Source of the DNA: Synchiropus splendidus
Taxonomy: Eukaryota > Chordata > Actinopteri > Syngnathiformes > Callionymidae
Direction: 5' to 3'
NCBI RefSeq assembly: GCF_027744825.2
Contig: NC_071334.1
Coordinates: 32,891,937 to 32,955,936 of the forward strand
Length of the DNA stretch: 64,000 bases
Under the pieces are notes generated by a model. It saw nothing but the letters and a program-made list of their open reading frames with translations, was not told the origin of the DNA and searched no databases. The translations under genes were made by a program, and so were the position numbers. Below are positions 1 through 19,140 of the stretch, piece after piece (the first letter of the stretch is position 1; each line of letters begins with the position of its first letter).

Positions 1-445
1 AAAAGTAAGGCAAAAAAATATAATATAATAATAATAATATAATAATGCAATATAAATAAAGCTTTACAATTAATATCATTTTAAAACACTAGTGACGATG
101 TAAATATCTCAAATACCCAGTCCACAATGGAGATAAAAGCCTTTGCAATCCAGGCACTACAGAGTCAAATGTAATATTTCAGCTCAATGCTGCCCCCCTC
201 TGTTTCTCTTTTAAGAAAAAAATAAAATCTTTGTAGGAGCCTTGTTGTGGTTTAGCACGTTTGGCACAGCACATCAGACGTTTTTCCTCATGTTAAGATG
301 CGAGGTGGTCAGTTTGTAACTTTAACTGAAGATAACATGGAAGATACATCAATATTACATCACTTATTTTGATGTACAGCTATTGTCATCTGAGATTTGA
401 TTACAGAAGCAAAGAAGCATAGGCCACGATACGCCACCGACTCAC
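1..445. other. gpn1 intron 8 (partial), nothing else seen
   Basis: This AT-rich stretch lies between the left edge and the donor side of gpn1 coding exon 8. I looked on the minus strand for the next conserved gpn1 exon and did not find it, so the remaining exons must lie off the window. A few short ATA/AAT runs occur near position 30. Confidence 0.6.
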
Positions 446-4084
<3,639 letters not shown>

Positions 4085-4246
4085 GCTGTTTGTGTATCAG
4101 CAACCGACTGCCGTAAAAAGTGCTGTCTGTCGTGACATCAAAAGCGTCAGACCACAATTTCAGAGCGGAAGTGGCGCTACTACTAGTAATGAGCGATTTA
4201 AAATACGTCAATAGGTGGAAGCGAATGTGAGTGAGTGAAGAAGAAA
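4085..4246. promoter_or_regulatory. Compact, possibly bidirectional promoter of gpn1
   Basis: Only 162 bp separate the gpn1 start codon (minus) from an opposite-strand ATG at 4247. No TATA box is evident. An ETS-type GCGGAAGT lies at 4165-4172, typical of TATA-less housekeeping promoters. Transcription start points cannot be read from sequence. Confidence 0.45.
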
Positions 4247-4448
4247 ATGGAGGCTTACAACGCGAAGACCGTGAGTACAAGAGTGACACGGTAAATTATA
4301 TGTTGTGTGTTTAACTGTGTGTCACATCGGGTCAATGTTTGTTTTATTGTTTGGCATATGGGTTTACTTTATTTATATTTTTATTATCCTTCAGAACGCA
4401 AAGCCTAGTGCTTCTTCTGTCGGTCAATACAAAAATAAGACAAATTAA
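4247..4448 (+). CDS. Tiny two-exon reading frame head-to-head with gpn1 (speculative)
   Basis: ATG at 4247 opens eight codons ending at a consensus donor (ACC/GTGAGT at 4270/4271). An acceptor after a pyrimidine stretch at 4391-4394 brings in seventeen further codons and TAA at 4446-4448. The predicted peptide is 25 aa (MEAYNAKT joined to NAKPSASSVG...), hydrophilic, and not recognised. An AATAAA follows at 4453-4458, so a very short polyadenylated transcript is conceivable. It could equally be a non-coding promoter-upstream RNA or the first exon of a longer gene. The protein-coding claim is weak; the splice and poly(A) signals are what is seen. Confidence 0.22.
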
Positions 4449-4452
4449 TAGC

Positions 4453-4458
4453 AATAAA
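4453..4458 (+). terminator. Poly(A) signal AATAAA behind the small divergent frame
   Basis: A canonical hexamer lies five bases after the TAA of the 25-codon frame. This position is unusually close, so it may be chance in AT-rich DNA. Confidence 0.25.
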
Positions 4459-4526
4459 ATCTGTCCAGATATTTCATGAAATATCTGTTCCTTAAAAAAG
4501 TAAATTTGACAATTGACTGTTTATGT

Positions 4527-4540
4527 CCACTAGAGGGCAG
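4527..4540 (+). promoter_or_regulatory. CTCF-core-like site beside the gpn1 promoter
   Basis: CCACTAGAGGGCAG matches the CTCF core CCASYAGRKGGCRS at every position. It lies about 440 bp upstream of the gpn1 start and is not inside the MITE family that supplies the other matches in this window. Binding is inferred only. Confidence 0.4.
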
Positions 4541-4964
4541 CATTGTAAATGTATTTCAGTCATCTGGACATAGAGCATACCGCTGTTCTCCATAGGATGG
4601 CGCTATAATGTCATGTATATGCTGTCAGATTGCACGTAGTATATTAGAATTAACTATTGTTCAGTTTTGAATACAGAAGTGCCATACGGTATATATTCAA
4701 TTGTATTGATGGAACAAGAAATTGATGACAATCACTTTGTTGCTCAAACAATGTAATTTCACCATACAAACATATTTTCAAGGTATTATTGATGCAGTCC
4801 AGAAATGCCCTGCTGTATAAGAACAAATACATTCGTGAATGATGAATGTCAAGTCTGAAAATTTAATTTTTTTGGGTAAAAAAGTCAAATAGGGGGTGGA
4901 TTATTTTTACATGAATTTCGGGACTTGCATCCGAATTGAACCTGTTGAGAAAATATTCACTTTA

Positions 4965-5058
4965 GATAGATTGATAAAACTTTATTCATTTTCCAAGGGA
5001 GAAATTCAGGTGTTTGACAGCAGAATTACCCCCTAGGGGGATAAATTAAGTTTTATCT
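4965..5058 (-). mobile_element. LINE 3'-tail remnant
   Basis: The stretch with GATAAAACTTTATTCATTTT and GGGAGAAATTCAGG, bounded by TAGATAGA/TATCTATC, resembles the 3' end of fish LINEs of the L2/Rex1 kind lying in reverse. It is about 95 bp, with no coding part. Family placement is from memory of the motif, not a search. Confidence 0.4.
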
Positions 5059-5107
5059 ATCTATGCTATCTTTGCTGGACTCATCATGTGGAGTGACAAT
5101 TCAAGGA

Positions 5108-5113
5108 TTTTAT
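5108..5113 (-). terminator. Poly(A) signal of the first lectin gene
   Basis: AATAAA on the minus strand lies about 63 bp past the TAA at 5176. The second lectin gene has the same signal 60 bp past its stop, which supports both. Confidence 0.6.
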
Positions 5114-5175
5114 TTGATGAAGTCAACTCAAATATTTTTTTCCTAGAAGACAAAAAGCATTTTCCTCCTCTGCGA

Positions 5176-6054
5176 TTAATATCGTACTTGGCACATGTAG
5201 GGTCTACGGTCCGAACATTTGTTGCGGTTCCAGTGACCCCAATCTGATAAAAAAGAACACAAAACACGAACACATGAGTGTCATAACTCTAGAATGACAA
5301 TCTTAATGCAATGTATCCTGAACTATCCATATGTGTGGCCCATACTGTAACATGCCGTTTTGGATTGCTTCACTTACGTCCGTAGTTCATCTCCACACAG
5401 TACTCGGTCCCCCAAAGCTCGTCAGGCTCTGCACCCACCAGTCTTCCAAAGTTGACTGTGGAATAATCTGACCACTTGTAATAAAACAAGTATGGATCCT
5501 GCACGTGAAAAAAAAGGAAAATAAGAAACAAAGTAGCATTTAAACGGGACAAAATAGTTGTCTGTTACCCTGGTGAGACCGATCCAATAAGTTGGTTTTC
5601 CAGGATGGACTCTATACATGATGCATATGACAGCGTTCCACTCCTCTTCACTGTGTATGGACACCAAGTGGCCACTGTAGGTGTAATATTCATATTCCTG
5701 ACAGGCTTCCTAAAACCAAAAGAAGAGCATTCAGGGAGCATTTTTCTAAAGAGGGGGCTGGATAAATATCTCACCTCTGCATCTCCCCAGTCCAAATGCG
5801 GTGTTTTGAAAAAGACCTTCACACAGCGATCAGCACCAAACTGGTACCAGTCATCGTCAGCCATGTGATGTTTGCATGGTTCAAGAACAAAACTAGTGCC
5901 ACACTTGCTGGCAATGTCACCTGTGTGAATGTCAGAAAAATAAATAAATAAATAATAATAATAATAATATAATATCTATTCAATTCTCACTGCTGGAGAA
6001 GGCCATCATGATTAACGCTGCTGGAATGAAAGCATGGACCAACACTGGAGGCAT
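5176..6054 (-). CDS. Secreted single-domain C-type lectin, 179 aa, five exons
   Basis: Minus-strand exons 5991-6054, 5775-5920, 5569-5709, 5378-5498 and 5176-5243 have GT/AG borders and intron phases 1, 0, 0, 1. The first 20-odd residues are hydrophobic (signal peptide). The C-type lectin fold follows: WYQFGADRC, EEAC (70-73), GHLVSIHSEEEW (83-94), WIGL (112-115), EYCVEMNYG (149-157), WGHWN (159-163) and PYMC (172-175). Calcium/sugar-site positions are altered. The EPN or QPD triplet is EPD (141-143), and the WND triplet is W-N-R (162-164), so classical mannose or galactose binding is doubtful. Fish proteins of this layout act outside the cell as recognition or agglutinating lectins (family knowledge). 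The paralogue lies at 9661-11052. The exact ligand and name are unknown. Confidence 0.85.
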
Positions 6055-6109
6055 GATGGTGAATGGTCCTCACACTTCACTGGAAAGTGGCTCTGAGGAC
6101 AGAGGCTCA

Positions 6110-6116
6110 TTTTATG
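6110..6116 (-). promoter_or_regulatory. Weak TATA-like element of the first lectin gene
   Basis: CATAAAA on the minus strand lies about 56 bp upstream of the ATG at 6054. The better TATAAAA of the paralogue lies farther from its start codon, so this is only a candidate. Confidence 0.25.
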
Positions 6117-7511
6117 TTAGGAACATCTGCATTGGAAAACAGCAAGCGGAGCGTGTCGTTTGTTTTGTGGCAGAAAGACGCTTCTAATGACATCATCTCA
6201 TGGTGCACTCCCATCTCTGTAGTCGCAAAATAAAAACTGAGAAATGTCTAAACATTCAGATGGAAACCTCTCTAATGAAGTCACATGGTATTTTACATGT
6301 CAGGTGCACCTCACAGTCCTCTATCAGCCCATTGGGAAGCGTCATCATGTAAACAAACTAACCGAAAACTCGCCTCATCTGGTCTTCAGCTTAGCATAGA
6401 TACACAGCTATCACCGCTTTCAGATGGGCACAAGAGGCACATGCTCTAAGGAAAAGCCTGAAAACCAACTAATGCCACATTCTGCCTACAAACCCACATC
6501 AGTTTGTTAAAAACACAAGTTAACACCTTTTAAAACACTGATAATGAGCGTTATGAAGCAAAAGCATACTCACCAGGTTCTCCATGTAATGTCAGTTTAG
6601 TTTAATTTTAGTTTTAGTCAGAGTTTCATTTGAATGTTCAAATAAAGATTCAGCTCCAGAGGGGGTGTGGGGCTGTGCCTTCTGCAAACAGAACTGCATT
6701 TCAAATTTTTCCTTAAATAACACAAATGAACATCGTGAACATGTATGTAATGGGTTCCTTGGTGTTGTTGCACAAACTATTGATTTAGTGAATTGCTTTA
6801 TCTGTCATCAATGCACCAACAGCTTCCTAGGTGATAATAATGACCTCACAAAGCCTAGCAAGTGGGTTGGTGAAGGCTGAACCAGGGACCAAAGTTGAGC
6901 AGAATTGATATCTTGACGAAATGTAGTTGAGCATAGATGTCAGGTGAGAAAGTTTCCTGTCAACAAATGTGCACAAAGTCAAACACATGGTTCGGGTCTT
7001 ACTCACAAGGAGTGTCTGAGGCTGCTTCTCATATGAGCCTCACTTGTCCTCACCTCTTCATTTCATACAGACAGTAGGAGTTAACAGGTTGCACTATTAG
7101 GTCCTACAGTCAGTGACTTCATCCGCGCAGGTCACAGCGTCGAATCCTGGGAGTCGGCGCCCTTCAAGGACGTTCTACTCCTCTTTTCACAAAATATTTC
7201 TTGTTTTCCAGCTGCCGCTGATTCACTACCACTAATTTCTCACATTCTGAATCACACGATTTGAACACAAGGTTAATGCATCTTGATAACTTCACAGTAA
7301 GAACCAATAACACTCTTAACAATGCAGCAGATTTTATCTTTTGGATTTTGGATTGGTTTTTGAAAATCATCATTCACTGGCGCATGTTAAAAAAGTGTTG
7401 ACATCAATAACACACCCACAATTTAATTTGTTTCCATGTGACTGCAGCAACTACATAGCAAATTAGAAACATTTTATTCATGATTCTAATGGTAGATCAA
7501 TAGAATATAAA
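6117..7511. other. Intergenic between lectin gene and lectin pseudogene
   Basis: No lectin exon, RNA gene or recognisable repeat was seen on either strand. The short open frames present have no recognisable motif. Confidence 0.5.
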
Positions 7512-8901
7512 CTATAGCCTCATATACCAGTATTCTTCTGCATTCTGTCTTAAATAAGTGCAACAGGAGGCTGAGAGGAAAATTAAGGACTGTATTTCCA
7601 GATCCTCTTCAGTCATTGTCCACATTTTTCTTGATACACAAAAGGGTTTTGGCAGCAACCAGTTGACAACTTTGAAGTCTCCCCATTCTGGAAAATAAAA
7701 AGACATATCAACTACAAGACAGATAACATGTAGATTCATGATATAGATTGTTCTGTTCTCTTGTGCGCTCCCTGATGAGTGGTAGTAATATGACTGCTGG
7801 CCCACTACTCTGCTTCAATATAGCTTCTATCAACAGAATTAAATTAGGCACCTGATTTTGAAAACCTTCCCTCTTTCATTATGAATAAGAGCTGGTAATG
7901 TATGTAATGTTTTCATATTGACTGTCAGTAACAGACTGAACAAAGTTGAGTTGAAATTCACAACAGAAGAAATTACAACAGGAGTGACACAGAAGGAGTT
8001 TTCAAGTGGGCACCCACCTTCATCGGGGGTTGATGTAAACCCACGACGCCACCAGAGGGGTCAACAGTGACCTTCGGCGTCCCTGTAGCAACCCCCTCTG
8101 TGTCACCCCTATCTGCTACTTGAGGCCCAGCAGGTGTCCCTTCGCCTCAGCCGATGACTGCTCCTCTCGGCTGCTTCCGACACCGCTTTGATGGCATTTG
8201 GCATGGCAAGCTTTGGCCTCCAACCCTTATATCCTTCAGTAGTCTGTCCACGGCGAGGACTTCACCCTCCCAGCCACATTGTTGTGCTTCCACAGCAAGG
8301 TCGGCATACTGTGGGTCTTTCCTTTCATATGCTCTGCCCGCTGAATTTTCCCAGGGAACAGTAAGTTCAGTAATGAAGATCTCAGGGTGGTGGTAGCAAG
8401 AAATACAAGGGGTTGATCCACATCTGCCAGCATTTTCCAACTGTGCAAAGTTGGCGAAGGTCTGTTGTTATGGATGCACTCTGAGCATGGAAACTCCTGG
8501 GGTTGTCCACCCAAGAAATACTGTAACTTCGGACCTTAAGCACTCCCATAATTACACTCAACAGTCAAGTCATGCATGTCACCAAGTGTTACTCAGCCAA
8601 TTGTTGGCTCTGGCATTCAGTATAATGGATCAAAGTAGAAAAGGTACTCATGAAGATGAGGCCGCTCTGGTCTCACTCCTGAGTGCTCCGCCAATGTTTT
8701 TCACGCTCCAACATGACTCCTCCCGCCCCAAGCAATAACTCGCGCAGACAAGTTGTAAACAGAATAAGAACAATATCTTACTTCCAAAATTATGCAAGGA
8801 GAATCTGAGGACAACAGTGATAACATCATTAATTTCCTGGTACATGCTATCATTATAAAGTTGCTCATCCAGAAAGAGACTCTCGTCGTAACCCATGGAT
8901 C
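7512..8901 (-). pseudogene. C-type lectin relic: exons 4 and 5 only
   Basis: An exon-4-like block (8782-8901, minus) starts GATCC after an AG and ends HNFG then a GTAAGA donor, parallel to GATCC...MNYG/GTAAGT of the gene at 5176-6054. It is 120 rather than 121 nt, so the two ends fall in different frames, and the expected Cys codon (TGT) reads TTC. An exon-5-like block (7512-7687) follows a good acceptor and reads K-WGDF...PKPFC, parallel to H-WGHW...RRPYMC, but one disulfide Cys is Trp and the frame runs on to a late TAG at 7512. I found no exons 1-3 in 8902-9595. A LINE fragment sits in the intron. Together this is best read as a decayed tandem copy. Confidence 0.55.
7990..8740 (-). mobile_element. 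Non-LTR retrotransposon C-terminal fragment
   Basis: On the minus strand, frameshifted pieces read LADVDQPLVF, ATTTLRS, ITELTVPWE, AYERK, YADLAVEAQQ, RLLKD and GQSL. They follow the order found downstream of the reverse transcriptase in a family of fish and invertebrate retroelement polyproteins (LELTVPWE...AYERKKAKY...GW pattern). Stops and frame changes show it is dead. No reverse-transcriptase core is present. The match is from recognition, not a database search. Confidence 0.6.
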
Positions 8902-9595
8902 CTCTCAAAAAACTGGAATAAGTTATTAAACACAAGTACTACAGGTGAATTCAAAATCCAACACGGTGGGCTTTCCATGCCCCATGTTCAGGGTCTTGAA
9001 AATCTGATTTGGTGAGTTCCAAACTGTAACTTGATGCATGTCGGGCAGCATAACACGTTATGTCAACATGAGACCCACAACCCTAGTATGGGTGACCATC
9101 GTAACATCCTTCACACGCATGAGTTGAAGTGACAATATTTTAAGCCGATGTCCTACTGCCACGGTAGGTGGTTCCTTGAATCTGATGTCAACAACTGGCT
9201 GGATTTTTCTTTACACAGCCTTGGAGCAGGACAGGCAGCTTCGTGGTCGCCCTCTGTTATTGACACATGTGCTCAACTTGTTGGTCCTAGACTAACACTC
9301 ACTTGACACTCCCCATCAAAATTGTCTGGTTCAAGTTGTGTGCTCTAAGCTATTATTCTGGCTTGAGATACTTTGCATACATAAACAAAACTAAACAATA
9401 ATATTGAATATATTATGAAGTTTATATTGTGCACCATGCACACATCTTATTATGGTTTATTATTTGTTTTTAATTTATCTAACTATGCAACTTGCGCATT
9501 TTAAAGCTGTCCGGTAGAAATGGAATAAGCCTTGTATCAACAACAGTGAAATGTGGAGGAAGCAAAACCAGGCCACTTGCTGTTTATCGATGCTC
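8902..9595. other. Intergenic; where relic exons 1-3 would be expected
   Basis: I read the minus strand here for the conserved GHLVSI and WIGL signatures of the neighbouring lectins and found none. No repeat is recognised. Confidence 0.45.
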
Positions 9596-9601
9596 TTTAT
9601 T
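9596..9601 (-). terminator. Poly(A) signal of the second lectin gene
   Basis: AATAAA on the minus strand lies 60 bp past the TGA at 9661-9663, matching the spacing in the paralogue. Confidence 0.6.
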
Positions 9602-9660
9602 TTGTCTTTGTCAAATGGAGGTGTGAACCTCCGGCTCCATTTGCAGACAATCGCAGGGAA

Positions 9661-11052
9661 TCATTCAAACCTGACTTGACAGACGAAGCCATTATATTGA
9701 AAGCAGTCAACGTCGTCGTAATATCCCCAATCTGGAAAAAGAAAACGGAAAGAAATTCCACATTTAGTTTAGGGTCTAAACTAAAGAATAAGTAATTCAC
9801 TTTCTGCATAGAATTCAACCAGGGCAATGGGGAAGGAATGTCATTTATGAGGCTCTCAAACAAAGCATATGATATAGATGCAAAGCAAATTTAATATTCA
9901 TTATTATGTATAATTTCATGTTCTAGTGCCAGGATGGTTCAATGCAAGGGCCTCGTCTGTCATCACTCGCTACTGCCTAAACAACGGAGTAGCGTATTCG
10001 CAGTGCCACTGAAGATAAAAACAGCCGTGGACATTATTCAAAACACTATATCTCCATGGGATTTCCCTCCTCCCGTTCCAGTTTACTTGCGATCCTTGCT
10101 CATAACTTTTCTTCATGACTTGTTTTTTTATACAAACTATAAATAAAAATACATAGATATATATGGCTGAAAGTATTTGATGAAATATGCTCCATCTCAG
10201 CACTCTATTCCTCGACCAGAACATACAGTAATCGACAGGATTAAATAAATAAAAAGTCATAACAAAAGTCATATAACATAAGTCATAATTTCTTGAGCTT
10301 CGTTTCTCTTACCAACAGAGTTGATTTTGACACAGTACTGTGGCAAGAAATCTAAGTTAGGTTGGTTTTTGCCCCAGTTGATGAATCCATTTTCTGTGCC
10401 ATCGGTCCAGAGATTTGTCTCACCTCGCATCTGAGCAAGAGTGTGAGTCATGTTTTAATTGAAGACATTTATTGCTCAAATATGAAACATGTCTTTCCCG
10501 GAATGTGAGTTTTTATTTGGCTACCTTGTGGAGTGCAATCCAGTAATGTTGCCGGTAAGAATTCTTCCTGTACATGGCGCAGATTGTCCCGTTCAACTCT
10601 TGCGTAGTGCGGATGGACACCAAGTGGCCGTAAAAGTATCTGTAGCTGAATGATGAACAGGCGGCCTATAATTAAAAAAAAAAAAAAATTAGTATTGAGA
10701 GACATATACGTCACAGGAGTGAAAGTTCTGTGGACCTCACCTCGGCGTTGACCCAATTCACTTGCGGGAGCGTCACTACTTTCACACAACTGTCCTTCCC
10801 GAGCTGAAACCACTCTTCCGGATCCATGTAGTCACTGTTGCGGTAGGTGATTTTATATTGACAAGGTTTGGCCGGGTAGTTCGCGCACATTGCCTCAACA
10901 TCACCTGCTCAGACGAATGGAACACATTTGTTAGTGAGTAGAGCCAGTACATTTTTCAGAAGCTTTGATAACTGCATCCATGCTTCACCTGCTGCTGAGT
11001 CTGAGGTGAACAGAACCACCAGCAGAAAGGCAGTTAGCTTGACAAAGCGCAT
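9661..11052 (-). CDS. Secreted single-domain C-type lectin, 185 aa, five exons
   Basis: Minus-strand exons 10989-11052, 10741-10904, 10525-10665, 10313-10430 and 9661-9731 share phases 1, 0, 0, 1 with the gene at 5176-6054. Exons 1 (64 nt) and 3 (141 nt) are identical in length to that gene. The start ATG gives a strong signal peptide (MRFVKLTAFLLVVLFTSDSA). Domain landmarks are EEWFQLGKDSC, GHLVSIR, YWIALHK, WTDG (131-134), INWGKNQPN with QPN at 146-148, YCVKIN (155-160) and C172...FVC (178-180). QPN replaces the usual EPN, and the WND position reads Y-Y-D-D (166-169), so the calcium-2 site is only partly kept. The N-terminal 40 residues carry two extra Cys. Secretion and carbohydrate or glycoprotein recognition are inferred from the family; the ligand is unknown. 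Confidence 0.87.
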
Positions 11053-11266
11053 GGCTTTTGCCCCTCAGTCACTCCAAGCGAAATATTCTTTGAAAAGAAA
11101 TATGAAGAACATCACGTTAATAAGTCTTATAAAAATCCAGCATCCATCTTCAAATGCCAGAAATCTGCAAAACATGTAACAAGCTGATCATTATGAGAAG
11201 TCCTTCATGATGCTCTCACCCAAGATGCTGGTCCAAAGAGTGTCAGTTTAGCTTCTAGGTGACATG

Positions 11267-11273
11267 TTTTATA
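11267..11273 (-). promoter_or_regulatory. TATA box of the second lectin gene
   Basis: TATAAAA on the minus strand lies about 215 bp upstream of the ATG at 11052. It predicts transcription from about 11240 and a leader of roughly 190 nt, unless a leader intron is present. Confidence 0.5.
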
Positions 11274-12180
11274 GGGCCGTCATTTAAATAATCAAATAGG
11301 AACTGTTGCATAAAAGTGTCTTTAGGGAGAGAATCCATCGACATTTACATCCACTAATACCCCAATGCTAGAAGAAAATAAACAATCATGCTTACGGCAT
11401 TTCACTGTGTCTTCCAGAAGACTAAACAGTCGTATTAATGAGCTTTAACAGACCATGCAACATTAATAAGATAATAATATCAGACGACAGTGTTTGGTCC
11501 CATCCATGCTAATATATGAGACATCGCATATAAATTGTGATTCACCATCAATTCAGTCAACCTAAAACATATTGCTTGCTTTTGAATAAATTGCATTTAA
11601 ATGAATTAACACGCATTAATGAAACCATTTTCTCATTGAGTTTAAATTGGAGGAGCCTTTTTCGCTTGTAGCTTTCCATATTTAATGCTATTATTTTATA
11701 TTTTTATAGTAAGAATGTATTCATATTTACTCAGCATAACTGCCTGAAAGCTTGTGCCAATCATGATCCAGTGTTTATATTTACTTCATGTGATTTAAAG
11801 GTCCCTGCAGTTATTTACATGCTTCTTCATTTGTTTTGAGAGTGCTTTGTAAACTCTTGTAACAACTGGAATTCACCAGTGGCAAAGCATAAGAACTTCC
11901 AATTAAACTCATTGTAAAAATCAAAGCGCGAAAAAGTGCACTTCTGCTGCGACGACCATCAGAAGTGACGTCAGCTGACCTTGTTCCTCCTTATCAGCCA
12001 CCACTGAACATCTAAACTCATGATGAACTGACCACATTCCTGGTGAAAGATATGTGTTTTGATAGCTGGGTGGAGTTGGATGCTGGCCTCAGGTGTGATT
12101 AATAACACATCTTGGTCTGAATTTTTTTAAATTTTTTTTTAGAAATCCTCATTTTGGTGTTAATGAGATGCCAAAGCCTG
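11274..12180. other. Intergenic, nothing recognised
   Basis: AT-rich single-copy-looking DNA. No open frame of note, no RNA gene and no repeat was recognised. Confidence 0.5.
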
Positions 12181-12531
12181 TACCGTATTTTCCTGATTAT
12201 CAAGCGCACCGGAATATTAGCTGCACCCACGAAATCTAAGAAGGAAAATAAATCTTTTTCGTACATAAGCCGCACCGGTCTAAAAGCCGCTGGTGCACTG
12301 GTGCTGTCTGCACTGCAGAAAATGCATGAGAATCACTTCTAGTGATCCTCTATGAGCTCATGAGCACCAGAAAACTCCGCCAAGTGCTGGTGTTTTAAAT
12401 ATCGTACTGAATTTGTTGAAAATTCACCGATCCCTCGTAAAAATCTATATATAAGCCACATCGCTGTATAAGCTGCAAGGTTCAGACCGCAAGGAAAAAG
12501 TTGCGGCTCATAAAATACATAAAATACGGTA
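12181..12531. mobile_element. MITE with TACCGTATTTT inverted ends
   Basis: TACCGTATTTT at 12181-12191 is mirrored by AAAATACGGTA at 12521-12531, giving a 351-bp element with perfect 11-bp inverted ends. The interior has the AAGCGCACC / ATAAGCCGCACC / ATAAGCTGC repeats typical of a widespread vertebrate 'ATAAGTCGCACC' family. A second, end-degraded copy is at about 60350-60860. Confidence 0.75.
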
Positions 12532-12595
12532 GAAATCTATGCTTTTCCTTTGTGTGACCTTCACTCCTTGGTTCAGTTAGAGGGGGTATTTAACA

Positions 12596-12815
12596 GGGGT
12601 GGGTCCAAGAGTTTTCATGACAGTATTGAAGGGTCGATGAGGTTTCATGAAACAGTGTGGCGATTTCCAGAGGCCACCAGATGGCACTGTCTGCTGTAAA
12701 ATGTTTGGGCTTCAACTTCTAATTCAATGAAAACTCACATCATTTCTAAATCAAAAGTGCCATCTAGTGGCCTCTGAAAATTAGGACACTGTTTCATGAT
12801 ACCTCATCTACTACG
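12596..12815. mobile_element. Hairpin MITE with paired CTCF-like motifs, copy 1
   Basis: The ends read GATGAGGTTTCATGAAACAG and, inverted, CTGTTTCATGATACCTCATC. CTCF-core matches lie at 12672-12688 (plus) and 12756-12772 (minus), facing each other in the two arms. No coding capacity. The family has six copies in the window; this one is outside any gene. Confidence 0.75.
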
Positions 12816-17743
<4,928 letters not shown>

Positions 17744-17746
17744 TGT

Positions 17747-17802
<56 letters not shown>
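17744..17802. repeat. (GT)n(GA)n compound microsatellite
   Basis: About 14 GT units are followed directly by about 16 GA units. Confidence 0.95.
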
Positions 17803-17807
<5 letters not shown>

Positions 17808-19140
17808 CCAGGGTGTATTGCCTCCATTGTGAAACTTCGTAAACGGTTGTCACCAGGGTCACCTGGGGGTAATCTCACCCCGGGCGCTAAATTGGGTGTA
17901 GCTGCTGCTGAGGATCACCTTAAACCAAGATGGAGTAACTCAAACATGATAGACCTCCGCTAAGATGCTTATTCCCTCCATGATATTGGCAATATCATTG
18001 ATAGCAATGAGCTCAGTCTGACAGCAGGTGGCAGTAGCAACACTGAACCAGCTCCCACGACACTCACATTAAGCACAGAGAAGAGCTCTCTCAGCCTTAT
18101 TATGGTGTGACGGGTCCTCAAAAGGATTGGTGTATCCAGAGTTCAGTCCAAAACACGACAAAATGTATCTACTCTGTATCCTATTATCAAGATCTCACTC
18201 AACAATACAAAAACAGCAGCTCTACAAAACTTATCTTTTCACTGTTTAAAAGTCGAGAGAAGTTGTAGATAGCGAAAACTCACGAAAAATAAGTACAACA
18301 TTCCCGGGGCTTTCAACTGCGGGCGAAAAGGCCTAAAATAATCTTCATATTCAGCTCTTTTATTGCATCTGAGCTAATTAAGGTGATGAAATCAAGAGCA
18401 ACATCCTAGGTTCAAAAGTGTTGCAGCCATTGTGAAAGAAAATTAGTAATAGAAGGAGAAGCAGATGATGAAAAGGGACAGAGGCTTGGGGAAACAGAGC
18501 AGGCACCACTGGATGAGAGGACGACAGAGGTCTATACAGACAGATCCAGACTACATGACATACCACATTGTTTAAGACACTTATTCAGAACTGTTGCATA
18601 AGGATTAAAAAAAACAAAAAAACAGATGGTATTGGTTTGCTATAACTCTGAGATGCTTGCTCGACTAGAATAAGCTTTAATAAAGTGGTTATTTATCTGT
18701 ATAAATTAAATGTTTGCAATATGCTTGCAAACATTTAATTGATATACATTCTGAGAGCATGATAAAATAAAACCGTTTTTATAAATCATTCATTTATCAT
18801 CATTTTTTGTCGACCAATTAAATATGTAGAGTTTGTTTATATTGCATAACTTAAGTGGCCAGACCAGAGGACACATTCATGAAAAAGGAATCAGCGCGGT
18901 CTAAATAATACAGTGATTCATTCTTCAAAAAAAAAAAAAAAAAGCGTTAAACATGAATGGCTATGTCTCCAGTAAGTTGGCGACAAATCAGACTTGGTAA
19001 ATTGTTCAAATCGCCAAACAGGTACAATGGGAAGTAGATGCAAACTGCGATTATGGACCTACTTGTTTGAGCCATTTTTGATTGACGCATGAAGCGGAGG
19101 TATGATCCTCCAGGGAGCACAGCCTTGCTCGTCTCCTCAG
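17803..19140. other. Intergenic upstream of the nuclear receptor gene
   Basis: No gene or strong repeat. A single imperfect CTCF-like word (AGCAGGTGGCAG) lies near 18025. Confidence 0.4.

Noticed and set aside
7085..7165. tRNA-like words (GGTCACAGCGTCGAATCCTGG)
   Set aside because: No matching A box, acceptor stem or cloverleaf could be drawn around the B-box-like word.
8040..8070. CTCF-like CCACCAGAGGGG
   Set aside because: It breaks the core at the final GGC and lies inside a LINE fragment; not a convincing site.
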